A stretch of DNA of 64,000 nt from Himantopus leucocephalus (Eukaryota; Chordata; Aves; Charadriiformes; Recurvirostridae), in NCBI GenBank assembly GCA_003993805.1, contig RSEF01000003.1:81081816-81145815 (forward strand), written 5' to 3'. Each line of letters starts with the position of its first letter. Within the stretch, counting starts at the first letter, position 1. The notes under the pieces are model-generated. The model was not told the DNA's origin and ran no database searches. It saw only the letters and a list, made by a program, of their open reading frames with translations. This document shows positions 10,151 to 23,405 of this stretch, one piece after another. Made by a program: the position numbers and the translations under genes.

Positions 10151-13100
10151 GCTCGGGTAAAAAACAACCTTCTTATTGATGGATGTTTCCCTTCTGATAT
10201 TTGAATAACTAGTTGTAGTGCTATAGCCAATTCTACCTTCAGAGAATCAATTTAAAATTCATACTGGTTAGATATGTTCATAAAAGGTACAGGAATGCCA
10301 AGAAATTGATTAAATAAACCATGCAGTAGTAATTTTAATTCACGGCACAAAGGCCACAGAGTGATACAGATGATAAAACCATAAACTCATGAGAAATAAT
10401 TAGGCCTAGAGACATCACCCTGCAGTTTTCGTATTGGAAAAAGTCACTTCATTACTCTATTGGAAAGGTAATTAATTGGGAATCTTTTATGTCGCCGTAT
10501 TCTCTATGCAATTAACTGAAACCAACAGTCTCTGTGCAATGAATAGTTCAGAGATTTGTTCATGTGGCAGAGAGCCTTTCACCTCCAGGTTAATAGCCTG
10601 AATTATGAGTAGGTTCGTACAGACCACTGTTTGGCAACCTCTAATAGATGACTTGGTGATCTCAGTCAGGTTTCTCATTCTTGCTTTCAGCCAAGGAGGC
10701 AAAGAACTGAACCGAGACTCATCTGACGTCTTCTGTGTATTTCTCGGCAGGCTTACAGGGTGGCTTAGGACGCTCTCACTCCTGCAGGCTGCACCATGCC
10801 TGTTTATGATTATGCAGAAGACTTTGCTGTTCCAAGTAATAAGACTATTGGCATTTTTTTGATGTATGGTGCCAGTCTGTACAAATGAAGTATTCATACA
10901 TGGGGGAACTCTTCATTAACATTCCTAAGTAAATAATTAGCAGGAAAATCATTTAATCATTGCAAATTGGCAGCAAAAGCAATTGTTTGTTATTCTTTAT
11001 GTGAATTAGTCCAGTGGAAAACAGGCTTTGATGAAACCTTATCCCCTTGACTCGATATAGCCTGTTTGGATCCAGATACAGCAACATGCATGATAGCAGA
11101 ATTTGAAAGATATATAGTAAACCAACACTTACACGTATATAAAGTTGGGATAAATTCCCCATAGAGCTTTGAAGCTGTAAGTAAACACTTTAGCAGTCAC
11201 CAGATGAAAAATATTCCCATCAATCCTTTTCTTTATAATTTGGTAGGTAAAGCCAGTCTAATAAATGCTGTTTGGCAAATAAATTAACCCTAAAATCTGC
11301 ATTTTCCTTTGCTGTTTTGTTTTGTAACACACATGTTCTAAGAGATGAGATTATAAAGGTTGGAAAGTTAACTCCCTTGGTGCAATTTCATGTTTTAAAG
11401 ATTCAATGGATATATACTGAAATGAAGAAAGTAAGAAGCTTTTCCATCTATACAAAATCCTAATGTGCCAAACTGTTTCCAGTGAACGAACAAAACAGTT
11501 AAATATACTGACTTTTTATTAGGATTTGCAAAATCTATTAACGCACTGTAATTTTGCACTATTTTGTAAGAAAAGAAAAAAGGAAAAAGAAAAAAGGAAC
11601 TGAAAAAGAAACAGAAAAAAATCTAAAAATAGATGCCAAATGTATAGTTTGTAAAATACTATTTTTCTTATATAAGGTGTCATCACATTGTGAATCTAAC
11701 TGTGTTATTGTAAATTGTGAAAAATGTGATGTACTGTTGTGACACAGCCTACCAAGGGCCATTTCTGACACATTGATTAGTCACCTGGACTTGTTTATAT
11801 GAAACATATTCATAAATCTGAGATCACTTTTATACTTATTTTTTGTAGACTATTTTTCCACATTTACAACACAACTGTTATTTTATATCAAACATTAATT
11901 TTGATTTAAAATATTATTTGAATAGGTGGGTGGGTGTCTTAAATGTGCCAGAGATTCAAAACTGTAACAAAGATAATTCAGATACTATTCTTTGCCAAAA
12001 TGTAATGCTACTGAAATCGAAGACGTTTCGTTGAACAAGCAGACACACTGTCAATAAATGATAGTTTCTGTCCCATGATAATGATGATAATGTTACTTTG
12101 CTAGGATAAATGCCTGGTAGTTATGAGCTGCATTTCCCTTCTGTCTTTCTGTGTGTTGGGGAAACAAAACTGGGTGCCATAGCTGAATGTCATAGATGTT
12201 CAGCCACTCACATAATGTGCCATGGACTTGACCTCTAAAATACATTGATGAGAATTAGGAGAAAACCTCTCAAGCTGCTTGTCCTGATTCAAACCCATTT
12301 TCTGTGGTGGGTCACATTAAAATGGGATGTTTAACACACACAGAACTGATAAGATCTAAGTAAAGATAGTAAGTTCTGTATGTAGAAACATGGGACCACA
12401 TTCACTCTCTTACTGTAAGATCAGGACCAAAGTCCCTTTCTTGTGTATTTGAGCTTACACACATAACATTGAGTGGGATTGGATATGAACCCTTGCTTCA
12501 TGTTCTCAGCTAATGATATTCCTTGTACTGACAACTTAAACTTTTATGTGTTTTATATAATATATATAATGCATAAATTCATGTCTAAGAAATAGTAACC
12601 ATGGAAAAGTGAATTTTAATAAAAATAATGAAAACCAATCTTACCTGCAGGCACATTTTAAGATGCCGTGTTAAAAGGAGATCTTGTAAAAAGCTGTATT
12701 TTTTATTTATTAGTGATTATATATTTTGCCCCATGATCTAGACATTTTATAACAGGGATTCTGCCAAGCTGTTTCTTTGTTCCCTTTGAACAGTATCATC
12801 ACCCTGAGATGCATCTGAAAAATGTGGAGCTTCAACCACTGATGTTTTTCAGTATTTTTTTAATTTGATGTTGTTGTTAAACTTTCTTCTGATTACCTAT
12901 AACTACGTTCAGATTTTTCAACAAAATTTGACAGCAGTCAGAAGATACCTACTGTATGAAACTACAGATACTGTAACCATTTCAAGGACTTCCATCGTTT
13001 ATGTGAAATTCATATTTCAGAACTCTGATTCCAAGATGGTTAACAAGCAGCTCGCCAACTCTTATTTATTGAGCACTGGAATTCTCCCCAAAGGATAAAC

Positions 13101-13165
13101 ACTGAATTATGTAAATAATAGTGCTCTACATAAGCCTAACAAATTATTGTAATAGGTATATTTAA

Positions 13166-13171
13166 AATAAA
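13166..13171 (+). terminator. Candidate distal poly(A) signal
   Basis: AATAAA within 'tttaaaataaaaag', about 8.1 kb after the FUT9 stop. It is listed because a multi-kilobase FUT9 3' UTR is expected from mammals. Nothing in the sequence proves use. Confidence 0.2.
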
Positions 13172-13200
13172 AAGAGAACATTCTAAGTGTACTATAGTCT

Positions 13201-16200
13201 TTGATCATTATTTCGTAGGTCTAATGTAATCCTTTTTTCTTGCAGTAGTTCCCATCAAAAGCCTGATTTAAAACTGTTGCTAGTCATTCCCATGACTTCT
13301 GGCTGAGATCTCGCAAACACAATTTTAGTTCTTTTTAAGCTATTACACATGAAATCCTTGTAATTGTTCAAGGTCAGACTGAATTCACATGGACTCTTGC
13401 AAGAATTTGCTGTGTAAAGCAAGCAACACAGCTGAATCCCTATGGTACTACAGCTGGGGTTACTTTGCATTGCTTTTAACAACATAATTATCCAACACTC
13501 TTTCAGCAATTATTTGATTTTTCTGAAAATACATGATATTTCCTACTGGAAAATGGGCTTTATTAGGTCTATGTAACCTTAACAAAAAACTATCTTTAAA
13601 AGTTCTCAGAGGAGTAAAGTAGTAATTTACATACTCATATTTCATTGCTTTATCCACTGTGCAAATAACCTACATTTGCAGAACTTAACTGTATCCAAAA
13701 CAGCAAACGGTTAACACGATGGTGTCAGTTTTATTTTTAAATACATAGGTAATAAATTGAAATAGCTGCTACTGAAATAAATGTAATAAATAATGTCGTA
13801 TACCCAGCAGAATGGAGCACTTGGTCCCAGTGATCGCAAAGTTTATCCAAGACAGAATATTATGTCTGGCTACTGTGCAGCTTGAAGAATGGGTTGGGGT
13901 CTTCAAAAATCCTTTTCCTTTCTATTAGACAGGCAAATTAGCTTTCCCCTTGAGTTGATAAAACTTTGCTAATTTCTTTTAAAATTTCTTTTATTTATGC
14001 CATTTGCTCAAACCAAACTTATCACCATCCTGAACTCATTCCTGACAAGCACAGAGACAGACTGATTTTTCAATAATATGTGGGAAAGAAGTCCCTGCCA
14101 CATTTCATTCATTTATCCCTTCTCATTTGTCCTTCTTGCATTCAAATACCACATCAAAAAGTCAATCTATGACAAAGCATACAACTTTCTGTCTTTAAAA
14201 CACTTTTTTTTTTTTTTTCTGAAATGATCCTTTTTTTTTTCTTCCTCTCACTCGCAAACTCCCCCTGGATACATCAACCTACAGGACACAAGCCCTTGCG
14301 TGTTTGGAAAGCCAGGTGTCTTCTCCTGAGTATCAGAAGCAGCCAACCTAGAGATCTGCTGCTGAGAGCACAGCACTGAAGTGAAACCTAAAAAAAATGG
14401 TCATGCATAGAACGTGTGTGGGTTACTAACACTGCCAGCAATAGGGGGCTGTTACAGATGCTGAAACCACATCTGTGGATGATAAGGCTGCTTTGGCCCT
14501 AACTACTTCTGGCAGTGAAACAAGCAATAAGCCCCACATAAGCTTTACACAGGCTGGTCCTTCAGCACAAAACAGTTCATTTAACCAAACGTGCAGCCAG
14601 TGTGAGTCTGTGAGCAGGCTAGCACCTCTCAGCAAGGCTGATAGAGAAGGTGAGACAGACAGATATGCTACTTCTGAGTCCGTTAGCTGGTTGCATCCTG
14701 GCTCACCACACCACAAAATATCCCGTGTCAATTCTTACACTGACTAAAACAGCAGCTTCATTTCAAGAAAAGTATTGTCTCAACATGTCTTTGAATAGGA
14801 TAAAAAGCCTTTAGGCAAAAGACCTGGCTGTAGCTTAAGATACCTCAGAGCAGATGTCTACATGTAAGTGTATAGAGGTGCAAGGAATTTCTAAGTTCCC
14901 ACTACACATAAAGGAGAGACAAGTTTAAAAAAGTAAATGGAGTCTGAGAGCAACTCAGCTCACCTACTCAGGGTATCTTCATCTTTAATCCTGCCTAAGA
15001 TGACATTAAAAAATAACATACTAGCTAGGAGTTCAATAGCAATTGTTATTACAATTGATTTTGATGTACAATGGATCAGAAAAATGAAAGAAAACAAAGC
15101 TGCTTGTGTTGAAAGGTGAAAAATTATCAGGTTCCATTTTTTCAGTCAAAATTAGTTGTTTGCGATGTTCTAATTAATACTTTTATGGAAGATCAAAAGC
15201 ACTCTCAAAATTTTTGCCTTTAATCAAAACCTTAAGATTTCCATAATAGCTAAAATAATATTAAGAATAATTTGGGAAATTGCATACTAATTTCAACACT
15301 TTTTATGAGATGTTTCTTTTTACCGAAGGAGGCTATTTTTCAATGACAGGATTCTTGAATGAGGAAAATGTCATCAACTGCATTTTCATTCTTCTCTTGG
15401 CTTCTGTCATCTGAATTCTGTCATGTGTGAAGGACACATACTCAGTGGGATGTAATTAATCAAAATGGAAGAGTTGTTGCAAAAGGTTTCTAAATAATTC
15501 TCTATAGTCACAGACTTGCTGCTATACCACAATCATGTTATTCCTGCAATAGGAGCAATCATCTAATAGCTGATTGTCATCTTTCAGACACATACTCTCA
15601 AGTTATGAAGTTCACTTTTGTTTTTCAGCTGCTCGGTCTTGCTATTAGCACCATTACAGTTTCTGGCATTTGTTGACATTGTCTCCACCTTATGTCCACT
15701 TGGTTTCCTCAGCCATATCATGCCCTCTTCTACACCGACTCTACATTCTTACATTCTCTGTCAGCATTTTGATATGAGAAAAAAAAGCCTTCTTCCAGCT
15801 AGAATGATTCAAGCCTCTGTAACCTTGAACTAGTGAGCCCTACACCCTTACGCCACTGGCCTTTTATTGTCACTAAATTAGATTTAATTCACTGATTAAT
15901 GCACTGAAAGGAAATGTAACAAGGTACATGGGCAATCAGGTGCTTTTTAATTAGTTCTGCTTGTCAACCAAATATATTGCAATGCAATCAACCAGATGTG
16001 TCAATTACATCCAGAGTGGTGGTTTTACCCTTGAAACCTCTTATTCTTATATAGCTCCAAGCTGTCATGCGGTTATACTGTACTAGACCCAGTCTTGAGC
16101 TCAAAGACAGCAAGCGATGCTGAGGGGACAGACCAATAGCACAGGATAACCATTTAGTCAGTTGTTAGCCAAGATTCCATGATTAATAGGAAAAAAACAC

Positions 16201-18857
16201 AGATACACCTAGACATAAGATATAATTTACTACAGCGATATCTGCCTGCACAGGCTCAGCTCATGTCCAACAGGTTTTATCAGCTCTGTCTCAGCACAGC
16301 CCTTGAGTCTGCATCCAGCATCCTGGCTTCTGGCTAGCGCATACACCATACGGACCCACAGAGCTCTCCAGCACCCTGGACAAGCTGGCCTGCAATAATA
16401 AGTACAGATGCACCTCCAAGCATTCCTGAAAGCTGGACAGCACTGCCCAGCGAGCAGGATTGAGCCTGTAGGCCACCCATCGGCCATACGAGATCTAGGT
16501 CAATAAGAGAGTGTGTTCAAAAGTGCAGCTTGCTTTGTCTCCGACTTTTTTCATGTCTTTCATGTTGGATGTCTGAAAGATTCTTTTATCTTCCATTTGT
16601 TTGATATTAAAAAGCATCCTCTTTCCCACTAGCTCTGAATGCAATGGCACTTAATATTATCACTCAAAACCTCTTATAAAAACTACAGAAGCGAAACCTT
16701 GATCTTTGTAGTGATTTTACATGTCTCTGATGTATTACATTTTAGTTTGTGTTCAGGATGAATGTTTTTCACAGATAAACATATTGTATAGCAAGACAGA
16801 GCTCATTTACCTTTTTTGTAAGCTTCAAATACGTATTTACAAATGAAACCACGGTTCATGAGCTCTATCTTATCAGCAAAAATATGAAGGAATGTGCACC
16901 ATAATGATAATAATTCTCACTGCTCCCAATCCCATTCAACCAAGGAGATCAAAGAGTTAGCGAAATAAATCTGACCCTTCAGCATTTATAAAAATGGTTT
17001 TCCTCGATGATGCAAATTGTAGACTTAAATGGTTTTGAGACTCCTTCCACACTTAAGTAAAGCACGAGTGTTTGCAGAATTAGGCCCTTTACTTTCCAGG
17101 CAAACTCGTGCCTGGCATAAATACTCATGTTTTCATCATCCACATTAAAGAACTGAGGCAGAGTTTATGAATGACACGCTACGCTTCAGCTAGCTGGACT
17201 GTCTGCACAGCCCAGTGCAGCCACGAGCAGAACGAACTAGCTCAGCTGTTGTAGATCATGGCTCTATAGCAATATAAGCACCTGCCTGCACTGTCCCAGC
17301 ACCTGAGCTAGCTCACTTGGAGCCATTGCACTTCCACAAGGGATCTGCTAAACCCTTCCGCTCAGGAAATCTCTAGAATCCTCCCTGAAAGTTAGTCAGA
17401 AAACAGGCCTTGGGCAGTTTTCTATATTTCTTAATCGCATAGTGAAACCTGTGACTAAGTTACCTGGGAGCATCTTCTTGTGGTGGATATTAATGCATAC
17501 CTTTACAAAGCAGTTGACTTTACAGATGACCACATCATTAATAAAGGTGTCTCAGAGGTTTTTCTCTTAAACTCTCAGCACAATCATTTTAAGACAACTA
17601 CAACTTGTCTTCAGTGAAACAGATGTTTTGGAAAACATTAATTCTAATATCCTTACTGAAGACGTAGCTGTCTTCTCCCTACCAATTGTTTTTCTACTTT
17701 GTAACCTTCTGTCTTTTTTTCTACAGTTGCTGCCAACCTGATATCTAAGATTTAAGGCTGGACTGGAAAGGACACATACTAGGACAGAACACCTAGGACT
17801 AGCAATTCCCAGCAAACCTGAGCATACTCCTCAAACTTAAGCTTAAAATTACTTACAAAGTGATTTGGCTGCTCTGGAATCTCAGTGCTTCAGTAGTTAA
17901 ACTATTCTTTCTCACAGAAGCCCAACTCATCTTGTGACAGCACTGCTCTTCTTAAAAGGGAAGAAACTCTTTTCTCTCTCCCTTAAGTTTACACTCACTG
18001 CTATTCCCTTTGCTTTTCACATCATGGATTTGCCATGCCCTGATATTCTTAGCTGCCAAGCGGTATTTGTCCTTCCTGAATCTGAGTGACTAGACAGCTA
18101 CACGGTATTTGAAATGCCTGGTAGTAACAGCTTCAATAGTACTTCTCTAAAATGATTGATGCTTTTTCCATCTTCCTCCCCAAAGAGACCTTTATTGGTG
18201 ATGTCTCTGGTCTTAGTGATTTCTTACTGTTCTCCTGATAGCTGATTGCTTCAGTTTGAGGGCATTTCCCAATTACCTTCCTTTAACTGTTTCTCAGTCC
18301 CTTATTCCCACTCCAGGAGAATTCCCTTCATTCATTTACCAGCTCAGCACCCTAATGGTATCTAAAAGCCTTTCATAACTTTTGTTTTCCAAATTTAACA
18401 TATTAGCATAATATAATTGAAATTGCTTGTGAAGTCCAGAAACATTAATTTCAAGGCATTGTTGATTGCATTGTTCTAATACTTGCAGTAATATCTCCAT
18501 TGTATGATACTACACCCCCCAAGACAGAAGAATACATGCTTAATAAGCTTTGTTATCTCCTCCGAAGCTAATTACTTCTGTGGCTTTTGCTTCACAATGC
18601 ATTCTGGTTTTTAAAAGTTTCTCAAAACATCCCTCTCCACCACCATTTTTTCCTAGACAACATGCTGCTCCTCCTCACTCTATTTACTAAACATAATAAC
18701 GCATCTCCACAGCAGTCTTTCAGTGAAGTTCATGACCAGCCTCATCCTCTTAATAGACATTTAGTTCTTTTCAGATCCTTTAGTAAAGGAAGCAATGAAG
18801 CCTAGTTTTATTAATTCAGGTCTTGTGGTTGGATTCTCTAGCATATAATTAGGTGTG
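13201..18857. other. Gene-poor non-coding sequence
   Basis: No gene or clear mobile element was recognised. A 15-base T run lies at 14204-14218, followed by a second T-rich run near 14230. The text near 17070-17090 (gtgtttgcagaattaggccc) resembles the edge of old amniote repeats, but is too short to call. Open frames here are short and unlike known proteins. Confidence 0.4.
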
Positions 18858-18962
18858 ATTAAAGCTTTTCTTACAATCAGGACACTCATAATAGCTCTCT
18901 CTTGTGGATTCCCTGATGTCTCTGGAGGGTTGCATTCATAGTCAGGTTTTCTTGCAGAAGGG
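18858..18962 (-). pseudogene. Decayed C2H2 zinc-finger fragment
   Basis: On the minus strand, bases around 18960-18897 translate to a finger end, NATLQRHQGIHKRE, with the L-x2-H-x3-H spacing of a C2H2 helix followed by a damaged linker. After a frame slip, bases around 18894-18859 give YYECPDCKKSFN, the Y-x-C-x2-C-x-K-x-F start of the next finger. Intact KRAB-type and related zinc-finger proteins join these by the TGEKPY linker. Here the linker region looks two bases short (cacaagagagag where cac-aca-gga-gag is expected), and the following finger is interrupted by a TAA. So this is a relic of one and a half fingers. The source gene is unknown, and no further finger was recognised on either side. 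Confidence 0.6.
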
Positions 18963-21900
18963 AGATTTTGCAGGTCTATTTGAACTATCTAGTGTCCCAT
19001 TTTGATGAACATTATGTGAACATATTATCTTTGCATCTACTAACACTCTGTGAAATTGGCTCATACTCTGATAAGTCATGAAGTGTGAAAGACACAGCCA
19101 AAAAGGGAAACACAGGTAGAGACAGGCAGAGATGGAGAGAAAGTAATCACTTAAGCCTCATATCCTTAGGAAATATCTAAAACATCTAATTCTGATACAT
19201 ACCTCCTTCCACCATGCAACAGTATAAATATGTACCATTTGCACACCCTTAGAGAAACACAAGTTCAACCTTTCACCTTCCATGGAGAAATATGGCAGAC
19301 AAAGCCAGCCTCTGTGTTGAAACAACTGCTGCTTCACTTTTAATCCAATTTCAGACCTCGTCCTTCTTCCTCAGACTGTCTTGATGTAAGAATCACGTTA
19401 AGTTCCTTCCACACAATATTTCTTGTCTCACCTACAAAGACTATATTCCCCAAGTGTCCAGATAAATTTTTTTAAACTTGAGAATGACAGCTAAGAGTTT
19501 TTGCTAAAGAACAACAATTCTCCAACTGTTCACTCAAACACAAGCTGCTCACAAATAAGCACGCAGCCAAACAGCCATTAAAAACCAATTTTTAGGCAGC
19601 CTACAATACTGCATATTTGGGCATCTGCTTGTGTCTGCTCTTGGAGACAGACCACTGCGCTAGACAGACTCTTAGTCTAACCCAGTTTGATCCTTCTTAT
19701 GTCCTCACACAGAAGTGTCGTGGTGAGCTCTCCACGATAGCATCTGAAAACTGACTCACAGGTGCCAGAGCTTTTCATTCCTGGAGACCAATGGCAGCAC
19801 CACGTTCACTGGCCAACTTCTAAAATCCCTTTCTTAGGGGAAGACTTATCAGTCCGTGTGCACTCTTCAGGCAACCCCAGTGGCACGCAACTCTTTCAGT
19901 CAGCCCCGGGTAATGGCAGCAGGCAGGAGGCTGTCTAACAGCATCGTCTCTCTCAAAGCAAGTCTGTTCTGTGAGTTAATTGAAAGCTTATCTGGCGGTA
20001 CTTGCATTAACTCACAGAAGTGCTAAACAACATGCAGGGATGCACAAGGACCTCAGAAGCAGCAGCTTGTGGATAGAGCTATCTCACTACTACTAAGTGT
20101 CAGCATCATGACATTGTATGTGGAATCACAAGTAGAATTTTTGGTACCACATTTCTCTGTAAAATATAGACATGTTTCCATTAAGTAATTCCAGAGCCAG
20201 CATTAGCCTCTGGGAGCCACGTGAGTGAAAGATACAGATCCCTCGGTCCTCTCTCATGAACATCAGAAGACTTGTCCTTGCTTGGGTGCAGGCACTGCCA
20301 CAGCTTTTGCCCCCACAGAAATGCTTTCCTTGCCTGCCCTTAAAGTGACTGGGCAATGCTCAAATCTCTCTGAAATCTGCCTTTAGCAAAACTGTGGACC
20401 AAATCTTCAAAGGTAGATACAGGCAGTGGGAATTATCTATATAAGGTCACTTTTTCCATCATCCCCAGGCTTTATAATCTGATGTATACTATTACATTGT
20501 TAAAGTGATCCCTGGTACCTTTCATGCCTCAGGCCAGCTGCTGCACTCCCAGAACCTCCCTAGCACATTTCACGAGTCATCTCATGCCGAGAGGCACTTA
20601 ATATGTTTCTATTCTGTTCTGGAGGATGGACTTGACTAGTGTGTACACTGGCTAGTCCCAGTGAATGGGCATGGGCATATTTCACTAGTAAAATGCAGTT
20701 AAAGGTAAGTACAGATTTAAGCATTTAATACTATGTACTTATTTAAATACTTGACCGAAGTCTTTTTTCATGAACTACAACAGTATCACATCCCACCACC
20801 TGCAAAAAGGCATTGTCATATTCTCTGGGGATAGTAATCATGTTACGCTGAAAGAGCTATAAACTCATTTAGGAAAAATCTTCTGCTGTTACAGTTCAGT
20901 GCATGATCAATTTGGCAGCATTCTGACAATTCACACTCCTGTATTTACTATGAATTTACCCCCTTTTTAGTGGCAATTTCTTCTTAATGAAAACAAAATT
21001 CTACAACCAGTATTACATAAAATGCGAACCTAATTTCTGTCTAAATTTTGTCTTGTTTCATCACCTTCTGTCCCTTGATTACTATTAAAGTCCTCCTGCA
21101 GAGTTCAACCGTGTAAGAGTGAATTCAATCTTTTTCAGATATTTGGAGGATAGATACCTCTTGATTAAAGAGTTCATTCATTATACCCCTCCACACAATA
21201 CCTATTCAGGGATAGAATTTTTTCCTCCTCAAAAAGGATAGTTTCCACATAATTGAAATAGAAGGCAAGATTCTGTTCATATTTCAAATTATGGGCTGCA
21301 TAGAACTGGAACTGATAGGCAAGAGAAATAACAAAAGCGAGCAGAAGAAATTCTGCTCTTCTGATAAGCATCTGCTGAAATTCCTTGAATCTGGGGACAC
21401 ATTTTTAATGAGTCAAATGAGGACTGAATACGTTTATAGAAGCACAGGAGAAGGACGCACCGTGGCAGGCTGGATGCCCTGCATGAAAGGATTTTAATGA
21501 ATCAAATGAACATTTGCGTGTTTGTAAACATAACTGAATGGAAATTCTGAACCCTTCCAAATTCACCTATTATTTCACATACTGCACTTCACTTTTAAAA
21601 AGGAAGTTAGGAAATTAATTCATTAGCTAGGTAAAGGTGCTCCAAAAATGGCATACCTTTAGATAAAGATCCTAAAAACTACAGATTACAACAGTACTGT
21701 AACAGTGTAACATACACTGTTTTCGTTTGTTTGCAGTTTTGAGGAAGGAATGTGAAACTTAGTAGATCTAAAAGTTAAGATCTAAAAGTTACCCACACAA
21801 GAAAATGCAAGGCTAATGTGTTTATGACACCACTACTATTTCCTTATGTTCTATGTTATGTTATGTACCAAAAAAAAGATTATGCATCCAAAACCCTTCA

Positions 21901-22649
21901 CTGGCAGAACATTCTTCTCTAAAGCGGGTTATGATTTTACCATCAAAACTCAGTATAAGAAATCTGCATCACAACACAGCTTTCGCATAAATCTGAGAGT
22001 TGGTTACAGCCGGCTAGAACAATGGCTTTATAAAAAAAATCAGGTTATGCTGAGCTGAATTTATGTCCAGTACCCCAAGCTGTTCTGAATCAGCCTCATG
22101 TCACAAAGATGATACCATCTGGTATCTAGCACAGTGTGAATGAAAGGTGTATATTTTGAGATTTTTATTTAAGATACTTCTTGCTTCTGCCCATCTTTCT
22201 CCTCCCTCTTCTGGCAGAAACCTCAATATGATGACAAGGCCCTTCTATTTCATTCTTGGGATGGCAACATTCAGTTCTGCCCACACTACTCATAAAATCT
22301 TAGGTGATGCTGAGTGCAGGGATGTATTCATTTGCCTTTTTTCCTGAATGGACCTTATGTGACTGCAACAAATTATATCTCTGCATAATATTAAACCCTC
22401 ATACAACTGCAGGCAAGATGGGGGGGATAACTGATTATTATAATTCAGCTTGCTTACCTTTTAATTTCTCTCGAATTCACCAAGGAAAATACTCTACTTG
22501 GTCCCTTTTATTGTATTTGTTCAGTTTCCTGGTATAATATGTCCCTGAACCCACCAGCAATACCTTCAAACATAATTCTTTATCCAAGATATCGTGGCCA
22601 AGCAGCCTTTGTAGGTGAATACCTGATTTCACTGAGGAACATCGCTAGT
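18963..22649. other. Gene-poor non-coding sequence
   Basis: No gene is supported. No CR1 or LTR was recognised. Open frames of 65 to 76 codons are chance-length and unlike known proteins. Confidence 0.4.
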
Positions 22650-23405
22650 AGGGCATACTTCCCTGAGACAGGCCCAACAGGCAGACAGGACACATGATAT
22701 GGAGGGTCCCCTATCGTCTCTCTGCCTGGCTGAACACAGTCACTTAAGAGACAGGGGGCAATGACCTAGTGCAGCAGGCACATCTCCTTGGTGACTACCC
22801 CACCTTCCCAGATGCCTTTGCATAATAGGTACGAGGGTCTGCAAGTGAAACCAAACAAGGATGATGGTTCATCTAGCTTGGAGGCGTTGCTGAGGTTAAG
22901 TCAGCCTATGCCCTGCCTCAAAACTGCTTCCATAAAGAAAAAGAGACGGGTCATTGTCACAGGATTCTCCCTTCTGAAGGGAGAAGAAGGCTCCATATGC
23001 AGACCGGACCCACTTCTTGGGGAAGTCTGCTGTCTCCCTGGGACCAGGGTTAAAGATGTGAAGAGAAAGCTTCCTACCCTGGTACGGCCCTCAGATTAAT
23101 ATTCATTATTAATTTTTCAGGTAGGCAGTGATGTATATTGAGGTGCTGGACTGTGTCCGGAGAAGGGCAACGAAGCTGGTGAAGGGTCCAGAGCACAAGT
23201 CTTATGAGGAGCAGCNNNNNNNNNNNNNNNNNNNNNNNNNNNNNNNNNNNNNNNNNNNNNNNNNNNNNNNNNNNNNNNNNNNNNNNNNNNNNNNNNNNNN
23301 NNNNNNNNNNNNNNNTTAGTGGTGGACTTGGCAGTGCTAGGTTAACGGTTGGACTTAAGTTGGATCTTAAAGGTCTTTTCCAACCTAAACGATTGTATGA
23401 TTCTA
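22650..23405 (+). mobile_element. CR1 LINE with ORF1 segment joined to the 3' end (internal deletion)
   Basis: Bases from about 22650 to 23133 match the CR1 5' half. The frame 22788-23099 encodes part of ORF1 with the SGNH/GDSL-like esterase region (KKKRRVIVTGFSLLKGEEG, then ICRPDPLLGEVCCLPGTRVK), ending at a TAA where intact copies appear to read on. The aspartate expected before the nucleophile serine (GDSL) is phenylalanine here (GFSL). At about 23133, after 'caggtaggcagtgatg', the sequence changes abruptly to the CR1 3' region ('gaggtgctggactgtgtccg'). It continues through a 100-N gap to the typical 3' end ('agtggtggacttggcagtg' ... 'cctaaacgattgtatgattc'). Most of ORF2 is absent. It could be one internally deleted element or two adjacent insertions in the same orientation. 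The left edge is approximate. Confidence 0.75.
23216..23315. other. Assembly gap, 100 N
   Basis: Exactly 100 N, which suggests a conventional placeholder rather than a measured gap. It lies within the CR1 3' region. By comparison with the CR1 family, the missing piece should be about 300 bp or more. Confidence 0.95.

Larger units (their letters stand above)
5029..13200 (+). other. Probable long FUT9 3' UTR and downstream flank, no coding gene
   Basis: This AT-rich stretch follows the FUT9 stop codon and contains no supportable coding gene. Mammalian FUT9 mRNAs have very long 3' UTRs, so a large part may be transcribed, but the extent here is inference. Several AATAAA hexamers occur, including 5735-5740, 8078-8083, 10313-10318, 12618-12623 and 13166-13171. 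A perfect 10-bp tandem duplication (caaattaatg twice) lies at 7001-7020. A 61-codon plus-strand frame at 7523-7708 is noted under findings. A repeat-like segment with an inverted repeat lies near 10060-10150. No CR1 copy was recognised in this block, unlike the regions on either side. Confidence 0.45.

Noticed and set aside
14426..14747. Overlapping frames of 90 to 101 codons on both strands
   Set aside because: No similarity to known families, and composition changes along the frame; treated as chance.
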